Positions 12,971 through 27,345 of a DNA stretch of 64,000 nt are shown here, piece after piece (the first letter of the stretch is position 1; every line of letters begins with the position of its first letter). The translations under genes and the position numbers were made by a program. The notes below the pieces were generated by a model. The model saw nothing but the letters and a program-made list of their open reading frames with translations, made no database searches and was not told the origin of the DNA. Source of the DNA: Mimachlamys varia (Eukaryota; Mollusca; Bivalvia; Pectinida; Pectinidae); assembly GCA_947623455.1 (NCBI GenBank), contig OX392538.1, forward strand, positions 34,037,001 to 34,101,000. The letters run 5' to 3'.

Positions 12971-15719
12971 AATCTGAGTATGGGCATGTTTTGTGGTAGC
13001 CATCTTTAATTTGTCTCATTGAAAAATATTCTGTAACTTTGTGTATTATAAAGATGGATGTTTTTGAGTATGCCCATTAGTAAAACAAAACAGTATTTAC
13101 TAGTTGTGATTAACAATGATAATTCGACTCTCATTTTGAGAACTTGATATTTACTCAAGATTTAACCAAGATTTACATGCATGGTGGGTGTTGTTGATGA
13201 AGCAGAAGATGCCAATTAAGTACTCTTCTAGAACACCTGATCTTTTTCTCTTGTACTTTTTCAATAGTCTCCTTGTAAATCTTTCCTCTTTTCATATTTT
13301 GCACCTAGTTTAATCAATATTGAGTTCAGATTATGGTTTTGATGATGCTTCGGTATTTTTTTTTTTTTTGTTAAAATACTGAATTAAGATTGGTCTCCAA
13401 GAAAGTGATAATTTAGACTCAAATTCATGATTTTAATTTAATTTGAAGGGTACATTCAGGTACATTAATTCTTTATTTTTTTTTATATATTTTTTTAAAG
13501 AGAGTTATAGCCCTTTATGTAAATTTTTTTTCTCTAGGTTACTCTAATAAGATTTAATCAGTTTTGATATTTTTGTTGATATGAACATTTTCATCTATGA
13601 TTGGATAAATATCTAATTTGAGAATAGAAGAGCCCTAATCAAAGCAGAGTTTTACCTGAAATATCAGTTCAAGACTCCTGCTATTTTGAAAATATCTTAC
13701 CCAAACTATTTTGAAAAATCTTGATTGATATGAAAATGATTTATTAGAGGCTGACCTTGTGCATTTGGTGGAATTGAACCACCTCTGACTCCATAGATTC
13801 AGTGTACCAGTAATGCTTTGTACAGATCAACCCTTTAATATGAACCATTGTGTAGATACTACATATACCAGCACACCAAGTTAATTCTGAAAAATGTTGT
13901 AAAGAAGTAAAACATTACCTGAACTAATCATCCCCAATAAAAATATTTCAACAGTTTTGTTTATTTCAATGCTCATTGAATTTATTTTTGACTAAACAAT
14001 GAATCTGAAATCAAAAGACAATTCACCAAAGTTTGAAAGGTTTTAACCTAGGAAAAATATCTTAAAAAATACCAGAAAAAACTTTTTTATTCAATTAAAC
14101 ACCATTCTTACATCTTACATATTTGGAATCTCAAATTCAATCTTAAAGTTTCACATTTTAACTAACATTGGAAAGATTTATTACATAGTTTTATTATAGA
14201 TCAGGGGAAATAACTCATTAATCAGACACATGCATGCAGGTGGCAAAATATCTGTTTTGTAAATAATACATTTACCAAACATGATTCGTATTAACATTTA
14301 TCCTTTTATGATGCTCCAAGTAACATTAAATGTTTTTCTACTTGAAAATTACAAATAATGACCCACACTACATCTGTTATTTAGCTTCTGGTGTCGTTAT
14401 ATCAACTGAATTAATTTAAACGTTAAATACTGCTATAAATATTGCCTCCTTGACTTTGTCATTATATATATATATGTATATTAATTAACAGTTTGATTTA
14501 AATCCTGTAAATAACTTACTAGAAAACATTGGAAAATTTGAATTTTCACAGGTAAATGTTTCATTAGAGAGTGTAGCATAATAGCGAGACTTGATCATCA
14601 CAACATATAACTTATTTTCTTTAATTTTTGTTTTATAAATATTGATCTTGGTGACTTTCATATTATCACAAACCCCTAGATAAAAATTGCAGACAATTTG
14701 TATAGACCATTAATTCTCATTTCTCAAACTGGCAGTTCCTGGTAAGTAGTGAACTATTTATGCATATGATTATAAATTAGAGTATTATCAGTTTCAGTGT
14801 CTGATATATAAATACTTAAATCAGAGTTTCGAATCTGATAGATATAATTAGTGTTTCAAAAATAATATGTAACTGTTACCTAATTATATAAATTACACTG
14901 AACTAATTGGCAATGAAAGTTTTTTCCCGCTGCATCTGAATGGTGATAACTATAAATAGAACTTATAATAATATATTTGTGACTGATATCAATTTATTTT
15001 CACCTGTTCATTGATTTAATTTTGTTAAACATTTTTATGGCTCCCTGCTGGTTCTTTTAATATAAAAATCGTAAACATAGTAAAGGTTTTATAGAAGTTG
15101 GGACAATTACAGTGACACTTTCAAAGAAATATTTTTAATCAACTTTAATGTTTGCTTTTTAAACCAAAAAAGTAGTGTATTGTTATCACAGTACCCTAAA
15201 TTGTGTAAAATGTGTACTGTACATACAGATTTTAGAAGTTAAACAGTATTTTGAATTCTAAAGAAAGTTAAACCATACCCATTCAAAGTAATCATAATTT
15301 TAATTACAATGGTCATCATTATAATACTGTCATCAGTTTGATATACATGTACAATGTACTTTACAGTTTAAAGTCAGTGAGCTGTACTGCAGCCAACTGT
15401 TAGCCAAGTCCTACTCCATACTGCTAATGATAACTTTGATATTTGAACTACCTTGTAATTGGTGATTATCAGTGATAAATTTACAATGTATTTTCATGGA
15501 TCCTTTGAGTACATATTTCTAAAAACAATGGGTCCCACAATGTTAAATTAAGAGTATTTTCAGAATGTCTACGAGTCCTAACACAATTTTATGAGTATAG
15601 GAATCGGGACTCGCACGTAGATTGATCCCTGATTGATTGTATGAGGACCTCAAAAAATCAACAACTTGGGATGACCTAATGCATGATCAACGTACAAACG
15701 ACTTGTATGCATGTGGTTA

Positions 15720-17078
15720 CCTCAATATCCAAACTTCTTGTGATAACCTCAATATTTGAACTACTTGCAGTTACCTTGACATCTGTACTACTTTTGATGG
15801 CCTCAATATCTGAATTTGTCTACACAAAAACTACTTGAAATTGACCTCAAGGTCTGAACAACTTGTGGTTACCTCCATATTGGAACTACTTTTGATGGCT
15901 CAATATTTGAACAATCTATACATGTTGACCTCCATAACTGAACAATTTGCTGACCTCAATATCTGAACTACTTGTGATGACCTCCATATATATCTGAACT
16001 ATTGTTGACCTCATGATCAATATCTGAACTACTTGTGATGACCTCAATATCTGAACTATTGTTGACCTCATGATCAATATCTGAACTACTTGTGATGACC
16101 TCAATATCTGAACTATTGTTGACCTCAATATCTGAACTACTTGTGATGACCTCAATATCTGAACTACTTGTGATGACCTCAATATCTGAACTATTGATGA
16201 CCTCAATATCTGAACTATTGTTGACCTCAATATCTGAACTACTGTTGACCTCAATATCTGAACTACTTGCAGGCCTCAATATTTGAACTATTTTTGACCT
16301 CAATATCTGAATTACTTGTTAACCTCAATATCTGAACAACTTGTTAACCTCAATATCTGAACTACTTGTGATGACTTCAATATCTTAACTATTGTTGACT
16401 TCAATATCTCAACTATTGTTGACCTCAATACCTGAACTACTTGTTAACCTCAATATCTGAACTATTGTTGACCTCAATATCTGAACTACTTGTGATGACT
16501 TCAATATCTTAACTATTGTTGACCTCAATATCTCAACTATTGTTGACCTCAATACCTGAACTACTTGTTAACCTCAATATCTGAACTATTGTTGACCTCA
16601 ATATCTGAACTACTTGCCGGCATCAATATTTGAATTATCGTTGACCTCAATATCTGAACTATAGTTGACCTCAATATCTAAACTATTGTTGACCTCAATT
16701 TCTGAACTATTGTTGACCTCAATATGTAAACTACTTGTAAAGACATCAATATCTAAACTACTTGTGATGACCTCAATATCTAAACTACTTGTGATGACCT
16801 CAATATCTAAACTACTTGTGATGACTTCAATATCTAAACTACTTGTGATGACCTCAATATCTAAACTACTTGTGATGACCTCAATATCTAAACTACTTGT
16901 GATGACCTCAATATCTAAACTACTGGTGATGACCTCAATATCTAAACTACTTGTGATGACCTCAATATCTGAACTTTTGGAAACCTCAATATCTAAACTA
17001 CTTGTGATGACCTCAATATCTGAACTTTTGGAAACCTCAATATCTAAACTACTTGTGATGACCTTATGATGATGTCTG
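15720..17078. repeat. 24-27-bp minisatellite array
   Basis: Units alternate between gacctcaatatctgaactac plus ttgtgat (27 bp) and a 24-bp form ending tattgtt. Copies left of 15950 are strongly diverged; those at 16740-17050 are homogeneous with a taaac variant. Open frames on both strands here simply reflect repeat periodicity. Confidence 0.92.
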
Positions 17079-17339
17079 AACTATTATCTCCTGCAATTGA
17101 AGCATCACAAAAAATCAGCTGTGCTTTAATTGTAATTCTGACAATGCTATTCTCATAAAAATGTTTTTTGAGATCATAACTTACGACACAAGTGTGATAT
17201 TAAAAACTGCCTCGGGTGTATTCATTAATAAGCCCTTTAGTGATAGAATTGTCAATTCAGCTCAAACATGTACAAGGAATCAATCAATTAGACCTGACCA
17301 TTCAGTCTACAAGTTATCAATTGAATTTGTCTGATCAGA

Positions 17340-18604
17340 CCATACAGGAAACCCGATAGAACCTGTTAATTCACACCCTTTAGAAAAATCAGTAAAACCT
17401 GTTAATTCACACCCTACAAAAATCTGTAAAACCTGTTAATTCACTATCCAATAATTCACACCCTACAGAAAATTAGAGATCTCATTACTTCAGACCATAA
17501 GGAAATCAGCAGAACCTGTTAATTCACACCCTACAGAAATCTGTAAAACCTGTTAATTCACACCCTACAGAATCATTAACACCTGTCAATTCACTCCCTA
17601 CAAAAAACTAGTTGAACCTGTTAATTAACACCCTACAGAAATTGTTAGAACCTGCTAATTCACACCCTACAGAAACTAGAAGAACATGTTACCCTGTAAT
17701 TCACACCTTACATAAATCAGTAGAAACTGTTAATTCACACCCTTCAGAAATCAGTAGAACCTGTTAATAAACACCCTATGGAAATTGTTAGAACCTGCTA
17801 ATTCACACCCTACAGAAACTAGAAGAACATGTTACCCGGTAATTCACACCTTACATTAAATCAGTAGAACCTGTAAATTAACACCCTACAGAAATCAGTA
17901 GAACCTGTTTATTCACACCCTACAAAAATCAGTTAAACCTGTTGATTTACACCCTTCAGAAATCAGTAGAACCTGTTTATTCACACCCTACAAAAATCAG
18001 TTAAACCTGTTGATTTAATTTACACCCTACAGAAATCAGTAGAATCTGTTAATTCACACCCTACATAAATCAGTAGAACCTGTTAATACACAACCTACAG
18101 AAATTTAGAGAACCTGTTTATTCACACCCTACAAAAGTCAGTTAAACCTGTTAATTCAGACCATACGGAAATCAGTAGAACCTGTTTATTCACACCCTAC
18201 AAAAGTCAGTTAAACCTGTTAATTCAGACCATACGGAAATCAGTAGAACCTGTTAATTCACACCCTACAGAAATCAATAGAACTTGTTAATTCAGACCAT
18301 ACGGAAATCAGTAGGACCTGTTAATTCAGACCATACGGAAATCAGTAGCACCTGTTAATTCACCTCCTACAGAAATCAGTAGAACCAGTGTTAATTCAGA
18401 CCATAAGGAAATCAATAGAAACTGTTAATTCATACCCTACAGAAATCAGTAGAACCTGTTAATTCACACCCTACAGAAATCAGTAGAACTTGTTAATTTA
18501 CACCCTACGGAAAGCAGTAGAACCTGTTAATTCACACCCTACAGAAATCAGTAGAACCTGTTGAACCTGATAATTCAGACCATTAGGAAATCAGTAGAAC
18601 CTGA
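17340..18604. repeat. 34-bp minisatellite array
   Basis: Many copies of cctgttaattcacaccctac plus agaaatcagtagaa, with variants such as cagaccatacggaaatc. It directly follows the previous array after about 270 bases of diverged sequence. Confidence 0.92.
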
Positions 18605-19339
18605 TTGTGTATGGATGTGCCAGCTTTTGGCAGAAGAAAACAGGAGTACCTGTAGAAATACCCATACAAGAAGTCCAAAATAACCTTTAAACTTTATAAT
18701 GATTGTTATATCCATTTTTTTAAATTTAAGAACTAAAAATGTACCTACAGTAGCTAGACTATCCAGAAACAACAGGAATTTATCTTAGGTATCAAATTAT
18801 TCAAACTCATCTAGAAACACACCATATGACTTTGCATTTTCGAAAAAAATATATGATAAAGCTTTTTAAGGAAGGGTTCATATATGCATGATTTAATTGC
18901 TACTTTGCAACCTGTTCACAAGCCCTGTACATGTCATGCAGGATCTTTTACAAAATTGTTCCTATAGCAAGTTTAGACAAAAACCTAACCAAATCATACA
19001 TTTCCTTTCTTTGAGAAAAATCAACATCTGGAAAACCAGTTACCTTAACTTCTAACCAGAAAATTATTAATGAAATCAGACCAACTCCCAGCATTCCTTC
19101 ATGAACTTATATAAAGTGAGCCAGTACTAATTATATATCAAATGAACCCATCCAATATACTTATAAGCCCGATTGAAATATTGATCCATATTACCCCTTG
19201 ACTGCAGACTAAAAGAACCCATTCTTACAAGTCCCCAAAAATCATATATAAGCCTCTTGAACGAGCCCTTCATGGCATAATGAATAAACCCCTTTAACAC
19301 CCTATATGTGCCTCTCTAACAGACAGAGACCCTGAATAT

Positions 19340-22300
19340 TAAACTATACTAAATGAACCCCTCTTACACCCTGTTATATACCGAGCCCCTGAATATTATT
19401 ACACTATAAATTATCCCCTCCAACACCCTGTATGGGCCTCTCTTACATACTGCACCCCTCAATATTACACTATGAATGAACCCCTCTAACACCCTGTATG
19501 GGCCTCTGTAACATAGGGAGCCCCTCAATATTACACTATAAATGAACCCCCTCAACAACAACCTGTATTTGCTATATACTGCGTTTGTTTTGTACACAAA
19601 CAGGAATTGAAAACTTAATTTGCGAGCTTTCGAAAACGTCTGTTTCCTTTGTCAAGCTCGCAAATTAAGTTTTCAATTCCTGTTTGTGTACAAAACAAAC
19701 TTAGTATATATCATTCATACCAAACTGATGAATCTTATTCCTAACCCTGTATTTGCCTCTTACATACCGAGCGCCTAAATATTCAATATAAATGAACCCG
19801 TCTAACAGCCTGTATTGGCCTCTGTAACATGGGTAGCCCCTGAATATCATGCTATAAATGAACCCCTCTCACACCCTGTATGGGCCTCTCTAACATGGGG
19901 AGCCCCTGAATATCATGCTATAAATGAACCCCTCTAACACCCTGTATGGGCCTGTCTAACATATGGAACCCCTCCATCAGTCTGTATTGGTCTCTCTAAC
20001 TTACCGAACCCCTCCAAGTCTGTATGGGCCTGTCTAACATAACGAACCCTTCCAAGAGTCTGTATGGGCCGGCCTGTCTAACATAACGAACCCCTCCAAC
20101 AGTCTGTGTGGGCCTTTCTTACATAACGAACCTCTCCAACAGTCTGTATGGGCCTCTCTTACATAACGAACCCCTCCAACAGTCTGTATGGGCCTCTCTT
20201 ACATACCGAACCCCTCCAACAGTCTGTGTGGGCCTCTCTTACATAACGAACCCCTCCAACAGTCTGTATGGGCCTCTCGTACATACCGAACCCCTCCAAC
20301 AGTCTGTGTGGGCCTCTCTTACATACCGAACCCCTCCAACAGTCTGTATGGGCCTGTCTAACATAACGAACCCCTCCAACAGTCTGTATGGGCCTCTCTC
20401 ACATAACGAACCTCTCCAACAGTCTGTATGGGCCTCTCTTACATACCGAACCCCTCCAACAGTCTGTATGGGCCTCTCTTACATACCGAACCTCTCCAAC
20501 AGTCTGTATGGGCCTCTCTTACATACCGAACCCCTCCAACAGTCTGTATGGGCCTGTCTAACATAACGAACCCCTCCAACAGTCTGTATGGGCCTGTCGA
20601 ACATAACGAACCCCTCCAACAGTCTATGGGCCTGTCTAACATAACGAACCCCTCCAACAGTCTGTATGGGCCTGTCTTACATACCGAATCCCTCCAACAG
20701 TCTGTATGGGCCTGTCTAACATACCGAACCCCTCCAACAGTCTGTATGGGCCTGTCTAACATACCGAACCCCTCCAACAGTCTGTATGGGCCTGTCTAAC
20801 ATAACGAACCCCTCAAACAGTCTGTATGGGCCTGTCTAACATAACGAACCCCTCCAACAGTCTGTATGGGCCTGTCTAACATAACGAACCCCTTTCAACA
20901 GTCTGTATGGGCCTGTCTAACATAACGAACCCCTCCAACAGTCTGTATGGGCCTGTCTAACATAACGAACCCCTTTCAACAGTCTGTATGGGCCTGTCGA
21001 ACATAACGAACCCCTCCAACAGTCTGTATGGGCCTGTCGAACATAACGAACCCCTCCAACAGTCTATGGGCCTGTCTAACATAACGAACCCTTCCAACAG
21101 TCTGTATGGGCCTGTCTTACATACCGAATCCCTCCAACAGTCTGTATGGGCCTGTCTAACATACCGAACCCCTCCAACAGTCTGTATGGGCCTGTCTAAC
21201 ATACCGAACCCCTCCAACAGTCTGTATGGGCCTGTCTAACATAACGAACCCCTCAAACAGTCTGTATGGGCCTGTCTAACATAACGAACCCCTCCAACAG
21301 TCTGTATGGGCCTGTCTAACATAACGAACCCCTTTCAACAGTCTGTATGGGCCTGTCTAACATAACGAACCCCTCCAACAGTCTGTATGGGCCTGTCTAA
21401 CATAACGAACCCCTTTCAACAGTCTGTATGGGCCTGTCGAACATAACGAACCCCTCCAACAGTCTGTATGGGCCTGTCTAACATAATGAACCCCTCCAAC
21501 AGTCTGTATGAGCCTCTCTTACATACCGAACCCCTCCAACAGTCTGTATGGGCCTGTCTAACATAACGAACCCCTCCAACAGTCTGTATGGGCCTCTTTC
21601 AACACATTGAGCTCCTCAAACATATTACACTATAAATGAACCCCTCCAACCCCCTCTATGAGTTTCTGTAACATACGAAGCCCCTCAATAATATTCTTTA
21701 AATGAACCCCCCTCCACAACACCCTGTATTTGCCTCTAACATACCGAGCCCCTAAATATTCACTATAAATGAACCCCTCTAACACCCTGTATGAGCTTCT
21801 CTTACATAGCCCCTCCAACAGACTTTATGTGCCTCTTTCAACACATTGAGCTCCTCAAACATATTACACTATAAATGAATCCCTCCAAGAGTCTCTCTAA
21901 CATACAGAGCCCCTCAATATTACACTATAAATGAACCCCTCAATATAACACCCTTTATGAGCCTCTCTAACATACTGACCCCTCAATATAAATTAACCCC
22001 TCTAAGACCCTGTATGGGCCTCTGTAACATAGGGAGCTCCTCAATATTACACTACAAATGACCCCCCCCCCCCCCCCCCCCAACACCTTGTATTTGCCTC
22101 TAACCTCCTGAGCCCCTAAATATTCACTATAAATGAACCCCTGTATCACTGTATGAGCTTCTCTTACATACAGAACCCCTCCAACAGCCTGTATGGGCCG
22201 GCCTCTTTACATACCGAGCCTCCGGATATTACATTACAAATGAACCCCTCTAACATTCTGTATGGGCGTCTCTTACATACACCGCGCCCCCTCAATATTA

Positions 22301-22360
22301 CACTATATATAAATCACTGCCACATATATATTGTATGGGCCTAACATACTGAGCCCCTAA
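19340..22360. repeat. 40-bp minisatellite array with homogeneous core and a 440-bp higher-order duplication
   Basis: Core unit agtctgtatgggcctgtcta plus acataacgaacccctccaac (40 bp), homogeneous from about 20020 to 21600. Copies decay gradually on both sides. An 11-unit block at 20581-21020 recurs at 21021-21460 (offset 440), nearly identical, including the same shortened agtctatggg unit. A poly-C run sits at about 22062-22081. Confidence 0.93.
19583..19700. repeat. Perfect 47-bp-arm hairpin inside the minisatellite
   Basis: Left arm 19583-19629 starts gtttgttttgtacacaaaca; right arm 19654-19700 is its exact reverse complement. The loop is 24 bases. Partial complementarity continues outward (ctatatact versus agtatata). 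It interrupts the 40-bp array, so it is either an inserted foldback element or a recent inverted duplication. Confidence 0.9.
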
Positions 22361-23489
22361 CTAAAATTAACCATGGCTTACTGTATTACATACTGTATAT
22401 ATTAGGGCCTCTTCAGCATATCAACTAAGACTATGGACTGTGGCACCAAATGAACTGCTTTTATATACCAAATAGGCCTAACATATCATATAAGCATCAC
22501 TTAATTGCAACATTATATAACCAACAATATGTTACACGAGACCCTATAGCATACCAAATTTGCTTTTCTATAAAACTAATTAAGCCCTCTAAAACACCAA
22601 ATTGAGCCCCACCCCTCTTTAATATCACATTGAGACCTTACTAATAAAACTTCTCGAACAAACCTAATGTGCCACTATTTGAAAGAACTCCTAGCTTCTA
22701 GCACCCAAATGAGCTCCTTATAAAGGCAACTTTTTATAGAATTCTTAATTACTGAGCAAGTAAGTAGCTCCTCTTGCAAAGAAAAACTTAAAAAGCCCCT
22801 CTAGTCTAGATCTATTACAAAGTATATGATTATGTACCAATAAAGGCTCCTTAACTATGATCCCCTCTTGCACTGAAAGAGTTTCCAGCATTTGAAATAT
22901 ACTGAAGGAGTTCCTAATGACTTGAAACTCTCTTCCAACACCTCAATACACCAATGAGCTATATGAAACACCAGTCGAGTTACCAGTTGCAAAGCAGTCC
23001 TCTTTAGAACATCAAACCAAAAAAGCCCCTAAACATGACAAATGAATCTGTTATTAAATGTTGTTTGGTGCCCCACTATAAATTATCACTAACCCGAATC
23101 CTACACACCGTTTCTTAACCAATTACCCTGCATGTATATACCATAGAAACGCATTATAAGTTAACTTCAACCCAAGTCAACGTCTAACCAGGACCCTGCA
23201 TAAGCTGTACATCTTTATAACCCAAACCTTCAACAAGTTCATCTGTAGAGTGTCACAGAGTCTGATCACATCATGCAGACTAAACCACACTGATCAGTAT
23301 ATATAAACTGGACACCGGCATAAACCAGACCTTTAACATAATGTCCAACTTCAGCACTATACATTGTACGAGTCTAAACCATCATCAAGCCCTGCTGAAA
23401 ATTGCTGCAATGAAGGTCAACATATACCAAAGTCTTCATATAAATTATACCTTCATCACTAAGCCCCTCCCACTGTAAATTGCTGAACT

Positions 23490-24575
23490 GAAGCTCAACA
23501 CAGCCTTAATCAAAACTACATAGAAGGAAGCTCAACAGTCTTAATCAAAACTGCATAGAAGAAAGGTCAACAGTCTTAATCAAAACTGAATGAAACGGAG
23601 CTCAACAGTCTTAATCAAAACTGCATAGAAGGAAGCTCAACAGTCTTAATCAAAACTGCATAGAAGGAAGCTCAACAGTCTTAATCAAAACTACATAGAA
23701 GGAAGCTCAACAGTCTTAATCAAAACTGCATAGAAGGAAGGTCAACAGTATTAATCAAAACTGCATAGAAGGAAGCCCAAGTCTTAATCAAAACTGAATG
23801 GAAGGAAGCTCAACAGTCTTAATCAAAACTGCATGGAAGGAAGCTCAACAGTCTTAATCAAAACTACATAGAAGGAAGCTCAACAGTCTTAATCGAAACT
23901 ACATAGAAGGAAGCTCAGCAGTCTTAATCAAAACTGAATGGAAGGAAGCTCAACAGTCTTGTTCGAAACTACATAGAAGGAAGCTCAACAGTCTTAATCG
24001 AAACTGAATGGAAGGAAGCTCAACAGTCTTAATCGAAACTACATAGAAGGAAGCTCAACAGTCTTAATCGAAACTACATAGAAGGAAGCTCAGCAGTCTT
24101 AATCAAAACTGAATGGAAGGAAGCTCAACAGTCTTAATCGAAACTACATAGAAGGAAGTTCAACAGTCTTAATCAAAACAGCATGGAAGGAAGCTCAACA
24201 GTCTTAATGAAAACTGAATGGAAGGAAGCTCAAGTCTTAATCAAAACTGCATAGAAGGAAGCTCAACAGTCTTAATCGAAACTGCATGGAAGGAAGCTCA
24301 ACAGTCTTAATCGAAACTGAATGGAAGGAAGCTCAACAGTCTTAATCAAAACTACATAGAATTTAAGGAAGGTCAACAGTCTTAATCAAAACTGAATGGA
24401 AGGAAGCTCAACAGTCTTAATCAAAACAGCATGGAAGGAAGCTCAACAGTCTTAATCAAAACTGCATAGAAGGAAGCCCAACAGCCTTAATCAAAACGGC
24501 ATGGAAGGAAGCTCAAAATAGCCTTAATCAAAACTGCATGGAAGCTTAAGGAAGCTCAACAGTCTTAATCAAAAC
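23490..24575. repeat. 35-bp minisatellite array
   Basis: About 30 copies of aagctcaacagtcttaatca plus aaactgcatagaagg, with gaatgg/gcatgg/acatag variants intermixed. It is flanked by degenerate sequence. Confidence 0.92.
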
Positions 24576-26559
24576 TTCCATTATCAGGAGGCCCCACAAG
24601 TCCTACACTGAAGCTCAACAAACAAAAGTCATAATATTCTAACCCTTCGTCATCAGGCCCCATTGTAGATTGCTACATCATCCAAGGAAACTCAACATAT
24701 TGAGGTCGGATATTGGGTCAAAATCATCGGCAGGCCTGACAGAATACGTTAGTAGATCCCCTATAAACCTTGTCTCACATAAAAACAGATGCGAGATGTT
24801 AACTAATTAATCGTGAAAATCTACGATTTCTCTGGTTTTAACCTACTCATTTTGAAGGGAACGAGTTCGAACCCTTGTCTGGCCATGCAACGTTCCTGTT
24901 GTTACATTTAGGAGACCTTGTATCCATGAACACCTGCATAAACTAGATAGACCATTAACAGGTCCAGTTGAGGCCTTCATAAAATCAGTAAGGTTTTTAA
25001 TGAAATGTAAGCTGACCTGCACTGCAATATACACCACCTTCACCCAAGTTTCACTTTACTTTGAGCCCCTATAATACCTATTTAAATCGAAACTTGCAAT
25101 TTTTAAATTCGAGAAAAAACACTCTCTGTCGAACAAAGTGATGAGAAACTCCAATGATAAACTCACTGACTACAAACTGTACTGTGAGTGAAACACAAGT
25201 TCCTGTACAATAATTAGCAAAAATATCTGAACAAAACTATGTGTATAGCACCTGTTAAGATCATCTAACCTTCTCTCCCCAGCTGACAAATAAACGTCTA
25301 AACCTAATGCCCAACAATATTTATGTTTATGTGTTACTGCCTATGTTTAGCGAATCTTAACAAGGCTAATCTATAGCTACTATAGCTGTGAAACCAAACA
25401 TCCCAAAATGGTGTTTCCGAAACCTGAATGTATTGCATTGTATCTCATATTAGATCAATAAAAAAGAAAATAAAGGACTTATGAAATGTCCTGAAAGACT
25501 TACCTCCCTATTGCCATGGCAACTTCATGGACAGGATTAATCTTCTGTATCTTCATCAGGCGACTTTCCTCAGTTTAACATGCATATTCATTCAAACTCT
25601 TAGAGAACCATCACTTCATGCAGATCAAATTACTTTTATTTTATCTTTTTCCTATTTTCTAACTACTGAAATAATTTTTTGCTTCCTCTCAATTTTCTTT
25701 CAACTTGGAAACAAATTTCTCATCTCACTTTGCAATTTGAAAGATTTTTGTCACTAATTCTTACAATGTTAAAATTCTTTGTGCGACATCTTTTAGAAGA
25801 TGATTTTGCAGGAAAGATGAAAATCTGTTGATCTGCATAACTGGTCAAGAATTTGAATGTGTTGCATTTCAATACACCACTGAATGCTCAAATGTACAAA
25901 ATTAAGATATCAACTGAATTTGGTCTCTTAAAATTTAAAAGAAAACGTAGGAACTGTTTTTCAAATCATTTTGCATTTCAGCCTTTTTTTGTTATTGTGT
26001 AATTTAATATTTGAGCATTCTTGGTTTTAGAACCAATTTGCAGTTGCAATTGATGATAATCATGCTGTTCTTCAATGGAATTAAATTGTTCCTTTGAAAT
26101 TTAATATATCTGACGGAATGATTTGCATAATGTCTCCTGGCATATTGTTAAATGTAATTTTGATTTAAGAAACATCTGTATATCACAAGAATGTTATTCT
26201 CAAATATTAGAATTTCAGTACAAAAGTCTTCCTGTTCATGAAGAGTTTTTCATTACATAAACAATAATTAACAAAGTTTCATCTTAACTGTGATACTTGG
26301 AAAGTAATATCTATAACCTTCACCAGTTTGTCCTTCAAGCTGTGTTGACCTTGACCTAAACTACCTTTGATAACTTTCATCAGCTTCACCTCCAAACTGT
26401 TATGACTGGATTTCAACATCTTGACCTCCTGATGACCTTTACCAGGTAAAATCCATTTGATGACCCTTTTCCCTGTACCATCAAAACTGTGATGTTCTTG
26501 ACCTAAAATATCTTTAATAACTTTTACCTGCTTCACAGCGAAGTTGTTATGGCTTTTAC

Positions 26560-27345
26560 TAGCTTAACCTACTAACTATGATGACCCTTACCCACTTAAC
26601 TGTGATAACCTTTACCCAATTAACCTCCTAACTATGATGACCTTCACCCACTTAACCTGTGATAACCTTTACCCAATTAACCTCCTAACTGTGATGACCT
26701 TTACCCACTTAACCTCCTAACTGTGATGACCTTTACCCACTTAACCTCCTAACTGTGATGACCTTTACCCACTTAACCTCCTAACTGTGATGACCTTTAC
26801 CCAATTAACCTCCTAACTGTGATGACCTTTACCCACTTGACCTCCTAACTGTGATGACCTTTACCCACTTAACCTCCTAACTGGGATGACTTTTACCCAA
26901 TTAACCTCCTAACTGTGATGACCTTTACCCACTTAACTGTGATGACCTTTACCCACTTAACCTCCTAACTGTGATGACCTTTACCCAATTAACCTCCTAA
27001 CTGTGATGACCTTTACCCACTTAACCTCCTAACTGTGATGACCTTTACCCACTTAACCTCCTAACTGGGATGAGTTTTACCCAATTAACCTCCTAACTGT
27101 GATGACCTTCACCCACTTAACTGTGATGACCTTTACCCACTTAACCTCCGAATTGTGATGACCTTTACCCATATTAACCTCCTAACTGTGATGACCTTTA
27201 CCCACTTAACCTCCTAACTGTGATGACCTTTACCCACTTAACCTCCTTACTGTGATGAGCTTTACCCACTTAACCTCCTAACTGTGATGACCTTTACCCA
27301 CTTAACCTCCTAACTGGGATGACCTTTACCAGTTAAACTGTGCTG
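26560..27345. repeat. 32-bp minisatellite array
   Basis: Copies of cctcctaactgtgatgacct plus ttacccacttaa, with cacttaa/caattaa variants. Diverged copies extend left to about 26290. Confidence 0.92.

Larger units (their letters stand above)
10711..15640. other. Gene-poor AT-rich DNA
   Basis: Apart from the two MITE copies, only AT-rich sequence with short random open frames is visible. Homopolymer T/A runs and a short (AT)n run near 14465 occur. No exon with conserved protein was found on either strand. Confidence 0.5.

Noticed and set aside
15916..17069. Long open frames on both strands with repeated short peptides
   Set aside because: They follow from the 24-27-bp repeat having few stop codons in some frames; no start context, splice sites or conserved protein.
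15900..17080. Possible CRISPR array because of regular repeats
   Set aside because: Units are contiguous tandem copies without unique spacers, and the genome is eukaryotic.
20108..21239. Open frames of 80-150 codons on both strands
   Set aside because: By-product of the 40-bp minisatellite; overlapping frames on both strands are equally open.
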